This document shows positions 27,038 through 35,904 of a stretch of 64,000 nucleotides of DNA, piece by piece. This DNA comes from Planktotalea sp. (GTDB lineage: Bacteria; Pseudomonadota; Alphaproteobacteria; Rhodobacterales; Rhodobacteraceae): contig NZ_JABBAL010000019.1 in NCBI RefSeq assembly GCF_018607995.1, positions 62,001 through 126,000 on the forward strand, read 5' to 3'. The translations under genes were made by a program, and so were the position numbers. Below the pieces are notes generated by a model. It did no database searches. It was not told where the DNA came from and saw nothing but the letters and a program-made list of their open reading frames with translations. The number at the start of each line of letters is the position of its first letter. The first letter of the stretch is position 1.

Positions 27038-29688
27038 CTACGCAGCCGCGAGGTCGCGCAGAACGTAGTGCAACACGCCACCGTGCTCGATATATTCGAT
27101 CTCGATCGCGGTATCGATGCGGCACTTCAACGTGATCTCTTTGACAGATCCATCCACCATTGTGATCGTGCAAGGCACCTCTTGCAAAGGCTTAATCGTA
27201 TCGAGACCAGAGATAGACACGCTCTCATCACCCGTAAGGCCAAGCGATTTACGGCTGTCGCCACCCGTGAACTCTAATGGGATCACCCCCATACCAACAA
27301 GGTCGAAGCGGTGAATACGCTCAAAGCTTTCCGCGATCACAGCCTTCATATCCAAAAGCGCTGTACCTTTGGCGGCCCAGTCACGGGATGATCCCGCGCG
27401 TACTACTCACCACCAAAGACAACCAGTGGCGTGCCCGCTTCCTGATGGGCTATTGCCGTGTCAAAGATCGAGGTTTGCGCAACATCAACACCATTGAGCA
27501 TTAAGTTCTTGATACGAATGTTGGCGAATGTGCCGCGCATTATGACTTCGTGTTTACCAAGGCGCGAGCCGTAGGAGTTGAACTCGCGCACTAGCACTTG
27601 GTGACTCGTCAAATACTGACCCGCAGGAAAGCTTTCAACGAAAGTATCAGCAGGAGAGATATGGTCCGTTGTGATCATATCCCCCAACAGCGCCAGAACT
27701 TTTGCACCATCAATGTAGGTAATCTTGCCTGGCTCTTTGCTCATACCTTAGAAGTAGGGTGGGTTCTGGATGTAGGTCGATGCCGGTGGCCAATTATTGG
27801 TCTCGGCTTCGGTGATGCCAATGCCCTGCCACTTTTCGTCGCCTTTGAATACGTCCGCATAAATCGTCTGGAACGCTTCGCGAGTGACCGTCTGCTCGAC
27901 CAACTCCGCGACTTCTTGCGTCGAGGGCCAGATGTCTTTCAAGTAAACGCCTTTGCCATCCGCAGTCTGTGCGATTGGATCAGTTGCGAGGTTGATGTCC
28001 ATAGTACCCGCAATCGCATACGTCACAACAAGGGGCGGTGAGGCGAGGTAGTTTGCGCGCACATCTGAGCTGACGCGACCTTCAAGTTGCGGTTTCCAGA
28101 GAGAACCGATGTTGCAACGAGATCGCCCTCATGGATGATTTTGTTCAGATCTTCCTGAAGCGGGCCGGAGTTGCCGATGCAGGTCGTGCAGCTATATACA
28201 ACAAGGCTAAAGCCGAGCATACAGATCGTCCTGAAGCTCCGCCGTCTCAAAATAGGCGGTCGCCACTTGAGAACCGGGAGCAAGGGATGTTTTCACCCAA
28301 GGCTTGCGGTTCAGACCCAAAGCAACCGCTTTGCGGGCTACAAGACCCGCGCCGATCATCACGTATGGGTTGAATGTGTTGGTGGAAGACGTGATGGAGG
28401 CGATGACAACTTTGCCTCTCTCCATCGAAAAACCTTGGCCAGCGACTTCGACTTCTTTTCCCATTGGACGCTTGAAGGTCTCTTCCATTTCTTTGCGGAA
28501 CGCTTCCTTTGACGCCTGTCAACGCCACATAGTCTTGTGGACCTTTGGGACCCGAAATCGCAGGAACGATTATGCCCATGTCGAAGCTCAATGTGTCCGT
28601 GTAGTTCGGTGCATAGTCGTCGCCGCGCCAGAAACCGTTCTCTTTTGCGTATGCTTCAACCAATGCAATGCGGTCCTTGTCGCGGCCTGTTGTACGCAAG
28701 TAACGCAGTGTTTCGCCGTCAATTGGGAAGAAACCACAGGTCGCGACATACTCCGGCGCCATGTTCGCAATCGTCGCACCATCCGCGAGCGGTAGCGAGT
28801 CGAGGCCTTTGCCGTAGAATTTAACAAACCTACCAACGGCGCCTTTTTCGCGCAGTATCTCAACGATCATAGGAACAAGGTCCGTTCCTGTCGTGTCTTC
28901 CATCATTGTGCCCATCAGTTCGAAGCCGATGACTTCTGGGATCAACATGGAAATCGGTTGGCTGAGCATGGACGCTTCCGCCTCGATCCCGCCAACGTTC
29001 CAACCGAGAACAGCTGCACCGTTCACCATGGTCGCGAGGCTGTCTGTGCCTACAAGCGTGTCAGGGTAGGCAACTTCATCATCGTTCTGGTTAACGTCAG
29101 TCCAAACCGTTTGGCTGAGATACTCAAGGTTCACTTGGTAGCAAATGCCTGTGTCCGGAGGCACAACGCGGAAGTTAGAGAAGGCAGACTGACCCCACTT
29201 TAGGAATGTGTAACGCTCCATGTTGCGCTCATACTCGCGATCCACGTTCATTTTGAAGGCGCGTGGGTTGCCGAATTCGTCAACCATTACAGAGTGGTCG
29301 ATGACCAGATCAACAGGGTTCAGCGGGTTAATCTTTTGTGGGTTACCGCCGAGTGACTTAAGCGCATCGCCGCGAGGTCAACAACAGTTGGAACACCCTT
29401 GAAATACTGGATCAAAACGCGGGCAGGGCTACACGCAATCTCGCGTGGGCTCTTGCCGCCTTTCGCACCCCATTCGGCGAACGTCTTGATGTCGTCAACG
29501 CAAATCGTCTTGCCATCTTCAAAGCGCAACCTGTTTTCAAGCACCACTTTAAGCGCGGCGGGCAAGTTGGTGAAATCGCCAAGGCCCGCGTCTGTTGCGG
29601 CTGGGATGGAATAATAAGCGACGGATGCGCTGCCAACCTTGAGATCCTTGCAGGTGTTTCTGGTGTCCTTACCGACTGTGATGGGCAT
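27038..29688 (-). pseudogene. acnA: decayed aconitate hydratase (AcnA)
   Basis: Aconitase, a TCA cycle iron-sulfur enzyme, spread over three frames but colinear from MPITVGKDTR to the C-terminus HYVLRDLAAA. Lesions in order: about 7 bases missing near 29365 (AAMR junction); an extra G near 28518; two bases missing near 28213; one base missing near 28083; CAA to TAA at 27748; CAG to TAG at 27403 with a missing G beside it; and a shortened loop after LMLNGVDV. Catalytic residues are also lost: one cluster Cys is Ser (SITSSTNT), the His in DSHT is Leu (GTDSLAT), and the His in HQVN is Tyr (ICYQVN). The gene is dead. Confidence 0.95.
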
Positions 29689-29912
29689 ATCTGTCTCTTT
29701 TTTGGGTCCAAATTCGAATGATTTTGGGCGCAAATTGCCCTATAATGGCAGCGCAAACAAAAGCAGTGTATACTATTGCACACTGAAATTGCGGAAAATT
29801 GAAGCCAGAGTGTTACGGATGCTCGCGCATCTCTCGCAAAAGGGTGATTAGTCATTTCAATGCATTGCTTCTATCTAGGATCTAACGCAACGAATTATAC
29901 GAATCGATCCTT

Positions 29913-30602
29913 ATGAAAAAGCTATCAAAACTCATTGCTGCACTTTGGATCGGTCTTTCTGGGACTGCTTATGCGCAATACCAGCCTGTTGTTATTGAAT
30001 TGTTTACTTCACAGGGTTGTTCTTCGTGCCCGCCCGCGGACTCGCTGATGCACAAACTTTCAGCGCGCAGCGATGTGATCGCATTGTCCATGCATGTGGA
30101 TTATTGGGATTATATCGGCTGGAAGGATGAATTCGGCCGTCCTGAGAATGCTGCGCGTCAACGCTCTTATGCGGCAGCGGGTGGTCGTCGCACTGTGTAT
30201 ACGCCGCAAATGATAATTGCAGGCGAGGATTCGGTTATAGGCACGCATCCGATGGATGTGGCTGACATGATTGCAAAGCACTCAAGATCGCAGAAAGATG
30301 TTGTGATGAAAGCTGTGCGCACGGGCGGGAAGATCACGATTGCTGCAACTGCGCGACGTCCCGCAAAATACGAAGTGAAATTTGTGAGCTACACGAGCAA
30401 GCGGACGTCTGCGATTAAGCGGGGTGAGAACGCGGGTAGAACGATCACTTATGTCAACGTCGTGTCTGACTTCAAAACTGTTAAGAAGTGGGATGGCCAA
30501 GCGCCTTTGTCATTCGCGGAAAACGCTGGGAAGGGTCCGATTATAGTGCTGATCCAACGCGCGGATCATGGGCCAATCGAAGCGGCGGCTGCCTTGAACT
30601 AA
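29913..30602 (+). CDS. DUF1223 secreted thioredoxin-like protein
   Basis: 229 residues. Signal peptide MKKLSKLIAALWIGLSGTAYA, then VIELFTSQGCSSCPPADSL (CSSC near residue 36), the N-terminal signature of DUF1223, which has a thioredoxin-like fold. YTPQMIIAG is the second conserved block. Often found beside acnA in Rhodobacterales, as here. Periplasmic redox role is an inference. It ends 4 bp inside the converging acyltransferase gene. Confidence 0.88.
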   Translation: MKKLSKLIAALWIGLSGTAYAQYQPVVIELFTSQGCSSCPPADSLMHKLSARSDVIALSMHVDYWDYIGWKDEFGRPENAARQRSYAAAGGRRTVYTPQMIIAGEDSVIGTHPMDVADMIAKHSRSQKDVVMKAVRTGGKITIAATARRPAKYEVKFVSYTSKRTSAIKRGENAGRTITYVNVVSDFKTVKKWDGQAPLSFAENAGKGPIIVLIQRADHGPIEAAAALN

Positions 30603-31459
30603 GTGTTCTTCCAGCGACGGTGAATCCAGAACCATTGGTGCATATTCTCGCGGATCAAGACTTCTAGACCGTCGTTTACCGCCTGTGTCATGGCCTCTGC
30701 ATCGCTGTGTGGAATTTCGGCCTGCACTGTAATTTCAAAATCTAACCCGTTCTCTTGCCGAATGGCGTAGATCGGGATCAGGGCAGCATTGTATTTCAAT
30801 GCAAGCTCTGCAGTGATCAATGACGTGACTGCAGGTTTGTCGAAAAAGTTGAGCTTGCTGCCGCCATAAGCGTGTAAATCGGTCAAAATACCTAGTACAG
30901 AACCCGACTTGATATGACGGACCATTTGCGACATGCCCTTTCGACCCTGTTCAAACATCGGGGTGCCAATGGTCGAGATTGATTTGACGTAGTGTTCGTT
31001 AAAATACGGGTTGGACATACGCCGATAGAGCGCGCCCATGTTGTGGCCTTTGGCAATCAAAGCTGCTCGGCTGACGTCATAATTGCCGAAGTGACCAGTG
31101 ACGAGGATGACTGGACGACCCTCAGCACGCGCTTGTTTCAGCGCTGTATACCCTGGGCCAGTGATTTTTGATTGTATGGCGCGCGCAACAAAATCTTCGC
31201 CTGAATAAAGTTCGATCAAAGTGCGGCCCGCATTATTGGGCACATCTTTGCAAAGCTGCGCAATGTCTTGGTCGTTTAGGTCAGGCAGAACATGAGCAAG
31301 GTTCGCGCGAATGCGTTTGGGATAGCCTGCAAGTGGCGAGACGATATTTTGAACTAACCAGCCCATCAAGCGCACTCGCGTCGTGTAAGGCAGGCTAAGC
31401 GCAAGACCAATCAAGCCACGCAGAAAAAGATTAGTGATATATTGAGAAACGCGTTTCAT
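30599..31459 (-). CDS. lysophospholipid/lipid A acyltransferase (LpxL/HtrB family)
   Basis: 286 residues from the ATG at 31459. N-terminal membrane helix, then GRPVILVTGHFGNYDVSRAA (HX4D catalytic motif, HFGNYD) near residue 115 and RRMSNPYFNEHY. C-terminal MHQWFWIHRRWKNT is the family ending. Transfers acyl chains to lipid A precursors or related lipids at the inner membrane. A TTG at 31495 is an alternative start that would overlap the nitrile hydratase alpha stop. Confidence 0.85.
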   Translation of the reverse strand: MKRVSQYITNLFLRGLIGLALSLPYTTRVRLMGWLVQNIVSPLAGYPKRIRANLAHVLPDLNDQDIAQLCKDVPNNAGRTLIELYSGEDFVARAIQSKITGPGYTALKQARAEGRPVILVTGHFGNYDVSRAALIAKGHNMGALYRRMSNPYFNEHYVKSISTIGTPMFEQGRKGMSQMVRHIKSGSVLGILTDLHAYGGSKLNFFDKPAVTSLITAELALKYNAALIPIYAIRQENGLDFEITVQAEIPHSDAEAMTQAVNDGLEVLIRENMHQWFWIHRRWKNT

Positions 31460-31491
31460 AGAGAGCGCTTTACTGGGCTTGGCCAAAAGGC

Positions 31492-32133
31492 TCAAGTGAT
31501 TGGCGCAGTTGCGATACCTGTTCCGATCATCGAATCCCGTGTGACCAATGCGGCAAGGGCGTCTTGTGACAGATCTTCGGTGCCATCAGGGCGCATGGGA
31601 ATGACAAAGTAGCGCATATCTGCGGTGCTGTCGTGGACCCGAATGGGCATACTATTTGGTAAGTTGACCCCAAATTCTGACAGCACTTTGCGCGGTTCTT
31701 TGACAGTGCGCGATCGATAGGCGCGCGATTTATACCAATCCGGCGGCAGACCCAGCAGATTGCGCGGATAGCAAGAACACAGGGTACAGACGACAATGTT
31801 ATGAGTGTCGGCTGTGTTCTCAAGCGCGATCAAGTGCATCGGTCCGATATCAAAGCCCATTTCACGGCTTGCGGCAGAAGCATCGGCGAGAAGTTGTGTC
31901 TTGAACTCAGGATCACACCAAGCGCGCGCAACGAGAGCTGCGCCAATGGCTGGGGATCTCGCATCCATCGCGTCGATTTGAGTGTTGATTTCCTCTGCGG
32001 TGGTGATGTCTTTTTCAACCAATAGTTCGCGAACGGCAATTTCCATGGTCTGCCAATAGCTTAGCGGCGTGTCGTCGTCAGCGCGGTAGGGATGGCCAGA
32101 GGGGGACACATGGTCGTGATGATCATGCGGCAT
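31492..32133 (-). CDS. nthA: nitrile hydratase alpha subunit, cobalt type
   Basis: 213 residues. Converts nitriles to amides. VCTLCSCYPRNLLGLPPDWY near residue 112 is the metal claw; V-C-T-L-C-S-C is the cobalt-type variant whose two cysteines are oxidised in the mature enzyme. YRSRTVKEPRKVL and the C-terminal LVTRDSMIGTG are also typical. The N-terminus is histidine-rich (PHDHHDH). Overlaps the beta C-terminal gene by 11 bases; third gene of the three-gene locus. Confidence 0.92.
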   Translation of the reverse strand: MPHDHHDHVSPSGHPYRADDDTPLSYWQTMEIAVRELLVEKDITTAEEINTQIDAMDARSPAIGAALVARAWCDPEFKTQLLADASAASREMGFDIGPMHLIALENTADTHNIVVCTLCSCYPRNLLGLPPDWYKSRAYRSRTVKEPRKVLSEFGVNLPNSMPIRVHDSTADMRYFVIPMRPDGTEDLSQDALAALVTRDSMIGTGIATAPIT

Positions 32134-32440
32134 GGGACTGGTCCATTTTCTCGATCCAATGTGCGTAAATTTCAGCTTCGATCATATCGTCAGGGTTTTC
32201 TGCATCCTTGTCCCAAACATCGCCAGCACGAAATCGCACGCGGTAGAGCATGTGTTCTTTGGCAGGCAAGCCGTAGGCGAGTTGCTCTGGGTTTTTGAAT
32301 GGCGCAATTGCGCGCTCGATCGTACCAGTTTTGCCGCGCAAATAGACGGGTGCTCTGACATGGCCCGGGGGCATAAAAGGGCGAATGCGCACACTTGTGC
32401 CAACTGCAAATGGATCATTTACCAAGGCTTGCGTCCCCAT
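32123..32440 (-). CDS. nitrile hydratase beta subunit, C-terminal half as separate protein
   Basis: 105 residues with an SH3-like barrel: FAVGTSVRIRPFMPPGHVR, then YLRGKTGTIERAI and LYRVRFRAGDVWD, matching the C-terminal domain of NHase beta subunits. Start at 32440 (MGTQALVNDP), overlapping the upstream half by 26 bases. The family split also occurs in thiocyanate hydrolase, where this half is its own chain. Confidence 0.88.
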   Translation of the reverse strand: MGTQALVNDPFAVGTSVRIRPFMPPGHVRAPVYLRGKTGTIERAIAPFKNPEQLAYGLPAKEHMLYRVRFRAGDVWDKDAENPDDMIEAEIYAHWIEKMDQSHAA

Positions 32441-32759
32441 ATGTTGTGCCGCGTGCTTCGACCTCGGCCATTTTGGTAGCTAGTTCTTCGGTCGTATATG
32501 CGCTACTTTCGATCAGGTTTTGGTTGATGGAGGCAATCCAGCGCTCATAGTAGCTCATAGTCTCAAAGGCCTCTTCGCCCATGTCTTCCAAAACGCGCCG
32601 TAGGCCATCGACGGTGAAATACCCTTTGCCGCTGCACAAAATCATCAAAGCGTCGACACGTTTCTCCCAAAGCGAAAAATCATGCTGATCGTCAGAGATG
32701 GGTCCGGCGTCTTGCCCGCCCATATCATGCCATCTACGGCCATCGGTTTGTGTATCCAT
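32415..32759 (-). CDS. nitrile hydratase beta subunit, N-terminal half as separate protein
   Basis: 114 residues. HDMGGQDAGPISDD near the N-terminus is the conserved opening of NHase beta subunits; MSYYERWIASINQNLIE near residue 82 is the other signature. The C-terminal domain is encoded by the next gene. This half also resembles small NHase accessory (P14K-type) proteins, so it could act in cobalt insertion rather than as a structural subunit. First gene of the locus. Confidence 0.85.
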   Translation of the reverse strand: MDTQTDGRRWHDMGGQDAGPISDDQHDFSLWEKRVDALMILCSGKGYFTVDGLRRVLEDMGEEAFETMSYYERWIASINQNLIESSAYTTEELATKMAEVEARGTTYGDASLGK

Positions 32760-32791
32760 ACCGAAACGCTAACAAAGCATAAATCTTCTGT

Positions 32792-32968
32792 CTAGGGCGA
32801 TCGCTCAGCAGATAACATGGACTGTGGCTCGACGCTTTCTATTATCAATATTTCCGCACTTTGAGCGAGATCGCGCAGGCCTGCAACCACCTCAGCCATG
32901 ACGATTTTACCGTCTTCTTCGCCAACTGTGCCGCGCTCTTCAATAGCTTCTCTCAGTTGATCGGCCAT
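32792..32968 (-). CDS. small hypothetical protein downstream of purB
   Basis: 58 residues from the ATG at 32968; the frame remains open upstream into the end of purB, so the start is uncertain. The product is helical and acidic (MADQLREAIEERGTVGEEDG, then AEVVAGLRDLAQSAEI). It lies between purB and the nitrile hydratase genes, same strand. No family recognised, and no good Shine-Dalgarno before this ATG. Confidence 0.5.
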   Translation of the reverse strand: MADQLREAIEERGTVGEEDGKIVMAEVVAGLRDLAQSAEILIIESVEPQSMLSAERSP

Positions 32969-33014
32969 GCGGCCAGAAATGTTTGCCCAGCCAACTGATT
33001 CATGTACTCCAACC

Positions 33015-34316
33015 TTAGCCAAACACGCGTTTGAAAATCGTGTCCACATGCTTGGTGTGATATCCAAGATCGAAATTAGCTTCAATTTGTTCAGCGCCGA
33101 GCGCGGTAACGACTTCCTCATCGGCCAGCAATTCCTCTTTGAAATCGCAGCCCGTTTCCCAGACTTTCAAGGCGTTGCGTTGCACCAATCGATAGGCGTC
33201 TTCGCGGCTTGTACCTGCTTGGGTGAGGGCCAATAGGACGCGCTGGCTCATCACAAGACCTGGGAACTTGTTCATGTTCGCCATCATATTGTCAGGATAA
33301 ACCAAAAGCTTATCAATCACAGAGGTCAGACGTGCGAGGGCGAAATCTAGCGTGATGGTCGCGTCCGGGCCAATGTTACGCTCGACCGAGCTGTGCGAGA
33401 TATCGCGCTCATGCCAGAGGGCAACGTTTTCCATCGCAGGCACCACAGTCATACGCACAAGACGTGCAAGGCCTGTGAGATTTTCTGTCAGCACCGGGTT
33501 CTTCTTATGAGGCATCGCAGAAGAGCCCTTTTGACCCATTGAGAAAAATTCAGCCGCCTCAAGCACTTCGGTGCGCTGCATGTGGCGAATTTCGGTCGAT
33601 ACATTCTCAATCGAGGAGGCCACAACACCAAGGGCAGCAAAGAACGCGGCATGGCGATCACGTGGGATTACTTGCGTCGAAATAGGCTCTGGCGAGAGGC
33701 CAAGCTGCGCGCAAACATGTTCCTCAACCGCAGGGTCAATGTTGGCGAATGTGCCGACAGCGCCGGAAATTGCACCTGTCGAAATCTCGTCGCGTGCGGC
33801 CTTCAAGCGGGTAAGATTGCGATCCATTTCCGCATAAAACCGCGCGAAGGTGAGACCCATTGTTGTCGGTTCTGCGTGAATACCGTGGCTGCGACCGATG
33901 CGGATGGTGTTTTTATGTTCAAGCGCGCGCCGTTTCAACGCTGCAAGCAGGCCTTTGGTGTCTTCAATCAAAATATCTGCTGCGCGCACAAGCTGCACGT
34001 TAAAGCAGGTATCGAGGACGTCGGAACTGGTCATTCCCTGATGCACAAAGCGCGCTTCCTCGGAGCCCACATGCTCGGACAGATGTGTAAGGAAAGCGAT
34101 CACGTCGTGTTTGGTGACTGCTTCAATCTCGTCAATGCGGGCCACATCGAATTCGACGTCTTTGGCTTTCCACACTGCTTGCGCGTTTTCGCGCGGGATC
34201 ACACCGAGGTCAGCCATAGCGTCGCAAGCATGGGCTTCGATCTCATACCAAATGCGGAATTTGCTTTTTGGCGACCAAATAGCGACCATATCGGGGCGGG
34301 AATAACGAGGGATCAT
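33015..34316 (-). CDS. purB: adenylosuccinate lyase
   Basis: 433 residues. Acts twice in purine metabolism (SAICAR to AICAR; adenylosuccinate to AMP). Contains TSSDVLDTCFNVQLV near residue 90, GRSHGIHAEPTTMG (catalytic His) near residue 140, and GSSAMPHKKNPV (signature, catalytic Ser loop) near residue 262. Complete, clear start. Confidence 0.97.
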   Translation of the reverse strand: MIPRYSRPDMVAIWSPKSKFRIWYEIEAHACDAMADLGVIPRENAQAVWKAKDVEFDVARIDEIEAVTKHDVIAFLTHLSEHVGSEEARFVHQGMTSSDVLDTCFNVQLVRAADILIEDTKGLLAALKRRALEHKNTIRIGRSHGIHAEPTTMGLTFARFYAEMDRNLTRLKAARDEISTGAISGAVGTFANIDPAVEEHVCAQLGLSPEPISTQVIPRDRHAAFFAALGVVASSIENVSTEIRHMQRTEVLEAAEFFSMGQKGSSAMPHKKNPVLTENLTGLARLVRMTVVPAMENVALWHERDISHSSVERNIGPDATITLDFALARLTSVIDKLLVYPDNMMANMNKFPGLVMSQRVLLALTQAGTSREDAYRLVQRNALKVWETGCDFKEELLADEEVVTALGAEQIEANFDLGYHTKHVDTIFKRVFG

Positions 34317-34400
34317 GCGCGATTGTCCTTTTCATGACTTTCAGCTGAAGTTGCGCTCTCTTAGTCTGGTGTTGATTTTGGTTCAAGCAAGGAGCGCGAT

Positions 34401-34751
34401 ATGAGACTTTTTGGCCTATTTGGTGCTGCCATGCTTCTCGCGCTTGCGAATTTTTGCTCAGCAGATCAGGAAAAGGGTTGGCAAGAATTGAATGGCGTAG
34501 AAATCGAGAAAGTATTGACTGGAATAACCTTGGACTATGCTTTTGCTTGGCAAGACTTCCGAGCGAGCGGGAAGACGCTTTATAACGCTGGGGCAGACAG
34601 TTGGGGCAATTGGCGCGTCGAGGGTAATCAATATTGTAGCCAATGGCCGCCGCGCGATCTTTGGGATTGTTACTGGGTGCTTCGTGCAGGCGATCACATT
34701 CGCTTTACGGGAAAACATGGTGACATCACGGATGGATGCATCCGCAAATGA
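34401..34751 (+). CDS. hypothetical secreted protein
   Basis: 116 residues. A signal peptide of about 21 residues (MRLFGLFGAAMLLALANF, then CSA), then a small domain with YAFAWQDFRASGKTLYN, CSQWPPRDLWDCYWV and a final GCIRK. Three cysteines in the mature part. The pattern resembles small Rhodobacterales periplasmic proteins of unknown role. Overlaps the next gene by 4 bases (ATGA). Confidence 0.7.
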   Translation: MRLFGLFGAAMLLALANFCSADQEKGWQELNGVEIEKVLTGITLDYAFAWQDFRASGKTLYNAGADSWGNWRVEGNQYCSQWPPRDLWDCYWVLRAGDHIRFTGKHGDITDGCIRK

Positions 34752-35164
34752 CATTGGAACCGCAAGATTTTTTGGGCCAGTGGCAAGTGTCGCGTGTCAT
34801 TGAGGATGCGTTGACATATCAAACGGCGACGTTTTCAGGCCGTGCTGAGATATCAAACCAGGGCGATTGCTGGCTTTATGCGGAGACTGGGCACTTGCAG
34901 ATGCAAGGTGCCAAGCCGATGGTTGCAGAGCGCCGCTATCTTTGGCGCGCACAAGAATCCAGCGTTGATCTCTTTTTTGAAGACGGGCGGTTTTTCCATC
35001 GGTTGGAATTGCAAGCAACGGCGCAAGCCGCGCATTGGTGTGATCCTGACCAATATGACGTTGCCTATGATTTCTCCGACTGGCCGCGCTGGCGCTCAAC
35101 CTGGTCCGTGGTCGGGCCAAAAAAGAAATACGTCTTGAAGACGCAGTATTCTTTGGCACAATAG
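34748..35164 (+). CDS. DUF6314-like protein
   Basis: 138 residues. Contains DFLGQWQVSRVIEDAL at the N-terminus, SGRAEISNQGDCWLYAETG, and a C-terminal YDFSDWPRWRSTWSVVGPKK, a lipocalin-like beta pattern of DUF6314. Role unknown. The gene stands just before bioY, an arrangement common in this order. Start at 34748 overlaps the previous stop; an in-frame ATG lies at 34736. Confidence 0.75.
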   Translation: MTLEPQDFLGQWQVSRVIEDALTYQTATFSGRAEISNQGDCWLYAETGHLQMQGAKPMVAERRYLWRAQESSVDLFFEDGRFFHRLELQATAQAAHWCDPDQYDVAYDFSDWPRWRSTWSVVGPKKKYVLKTQYSLAQ

Positions 35165-35242
35165 ATCGAAAAGAGGTTTTGCACTTGCACTTGGCGAAGA
35201 GCCAAGAACATATGCTGCAACTCAATTTGACTGGAGAAAAAG

Positions 35243-35842
35243 ATGAACGTGTCTCTGAACAACAAAGTTTTAAGCGAGGTGCTCGCGCCACAAGAGGGCA
35301 CGCAGCTGCTTTTGAAGAAGGCCGTTTTGGTCATGGCGGGCATCGCTTTCCTCGCGATTGCCGCGAAAATCAAAGTTCCGATGTTTCCGGTCCCGATGAC
35401 CATGGGCACCTTCGCAGTACTCACGATGGGCGCGGCCTACGGGGCGCGTTTGGGTCTTGTGACTATTCTTGGCTACATGTTGATCGGTGCGCTTGGCTTT
35501 GACATTTTTGCAGGCTCGTCCGCAGAGAACTTTGGCCTGACCTACATGATGGGCGGCACAGGCGGCTATCTTGTTGGCTACGTTCTGGCGGTTCTTGCGC
35601 TTGGTACATTGGCCCGCGCTGGTTGGGATCGCTCCGCGCCTAAAATGGCGGGTGCGATGTTGCTGGGCAACGTCTTGATCTATGTGCCGGGCCTGATCTG
35701 GCTGGGCATGCTTTATGGCTGGGACAAGCCGATCTTACAGTGGGGTTTGACACCTTTCTTGCTGGGCGATGTTCTAAAGTTAGTAATGGCCGGGATTATC
35801 CTGCCATTGGCATGGAAAATGGTAGGCCGTGCACGCGGTTAA
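35243..35842 (+). CDS. bioY: biotin transporter BioY
   Basis: 199 residues with six membrane segments. Substrate-binding S component of the biotin ECF transporter; in Rhodobacter BioY can act alone. Contains KVPMFPVPMTMGTFAVLTMGA (first part) and LTYMMGGTGGYLVGYVLA, the BioY motifs. A clear terminator follows. No BioMN genes lie nearby and no BirA site was recognised. Confidence 0.95.
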   Translation: MNVSLNNKVLSEVLAPQEGTQLLLKKAVLVMAGIAFLAIAAKIKVPMFPVPMTMGTFAVLTMGAAYGARLGLVTILGYMLIGALGFDIFAGSSAENFGLTYMMGGTGGYLVGYVLAVLALGTLARAGWDRSAPKMAGAMLLGNVLIYVPGLIWLGMLYGWDKPILQWGLTPFLLGDVLKLVMAGIILPLAWKMVGRARG

Positions 35843-35865
35843 GCTATCCCCTTAAAGTAATCTGG

Positions 35866-35904
35866 AAAGGGCGTTGCAGGGATTGCAGCGCCCTTTATCT
35901 TTTT
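35866..35904 (+). terminator. intrinsic terminator after bioY
   Basis: Stem AAAGGGCG (35866-35873) with CGCCCTTT (35889-35896), extended by an inner TGCA/TGCA pairing, followed by ATCTTTTT. The T-run reaches the end of the converging OsmC pseudogene. Confidence 0.85.

Noticed and set aside
27038-29688. Programmed ribosomal frameshifting to rescue acnA.
   Set aside because: There are many phase changes in both directions, plus stops and active-site losses; no slippery site with pseudoknot is repeated at the junctions.
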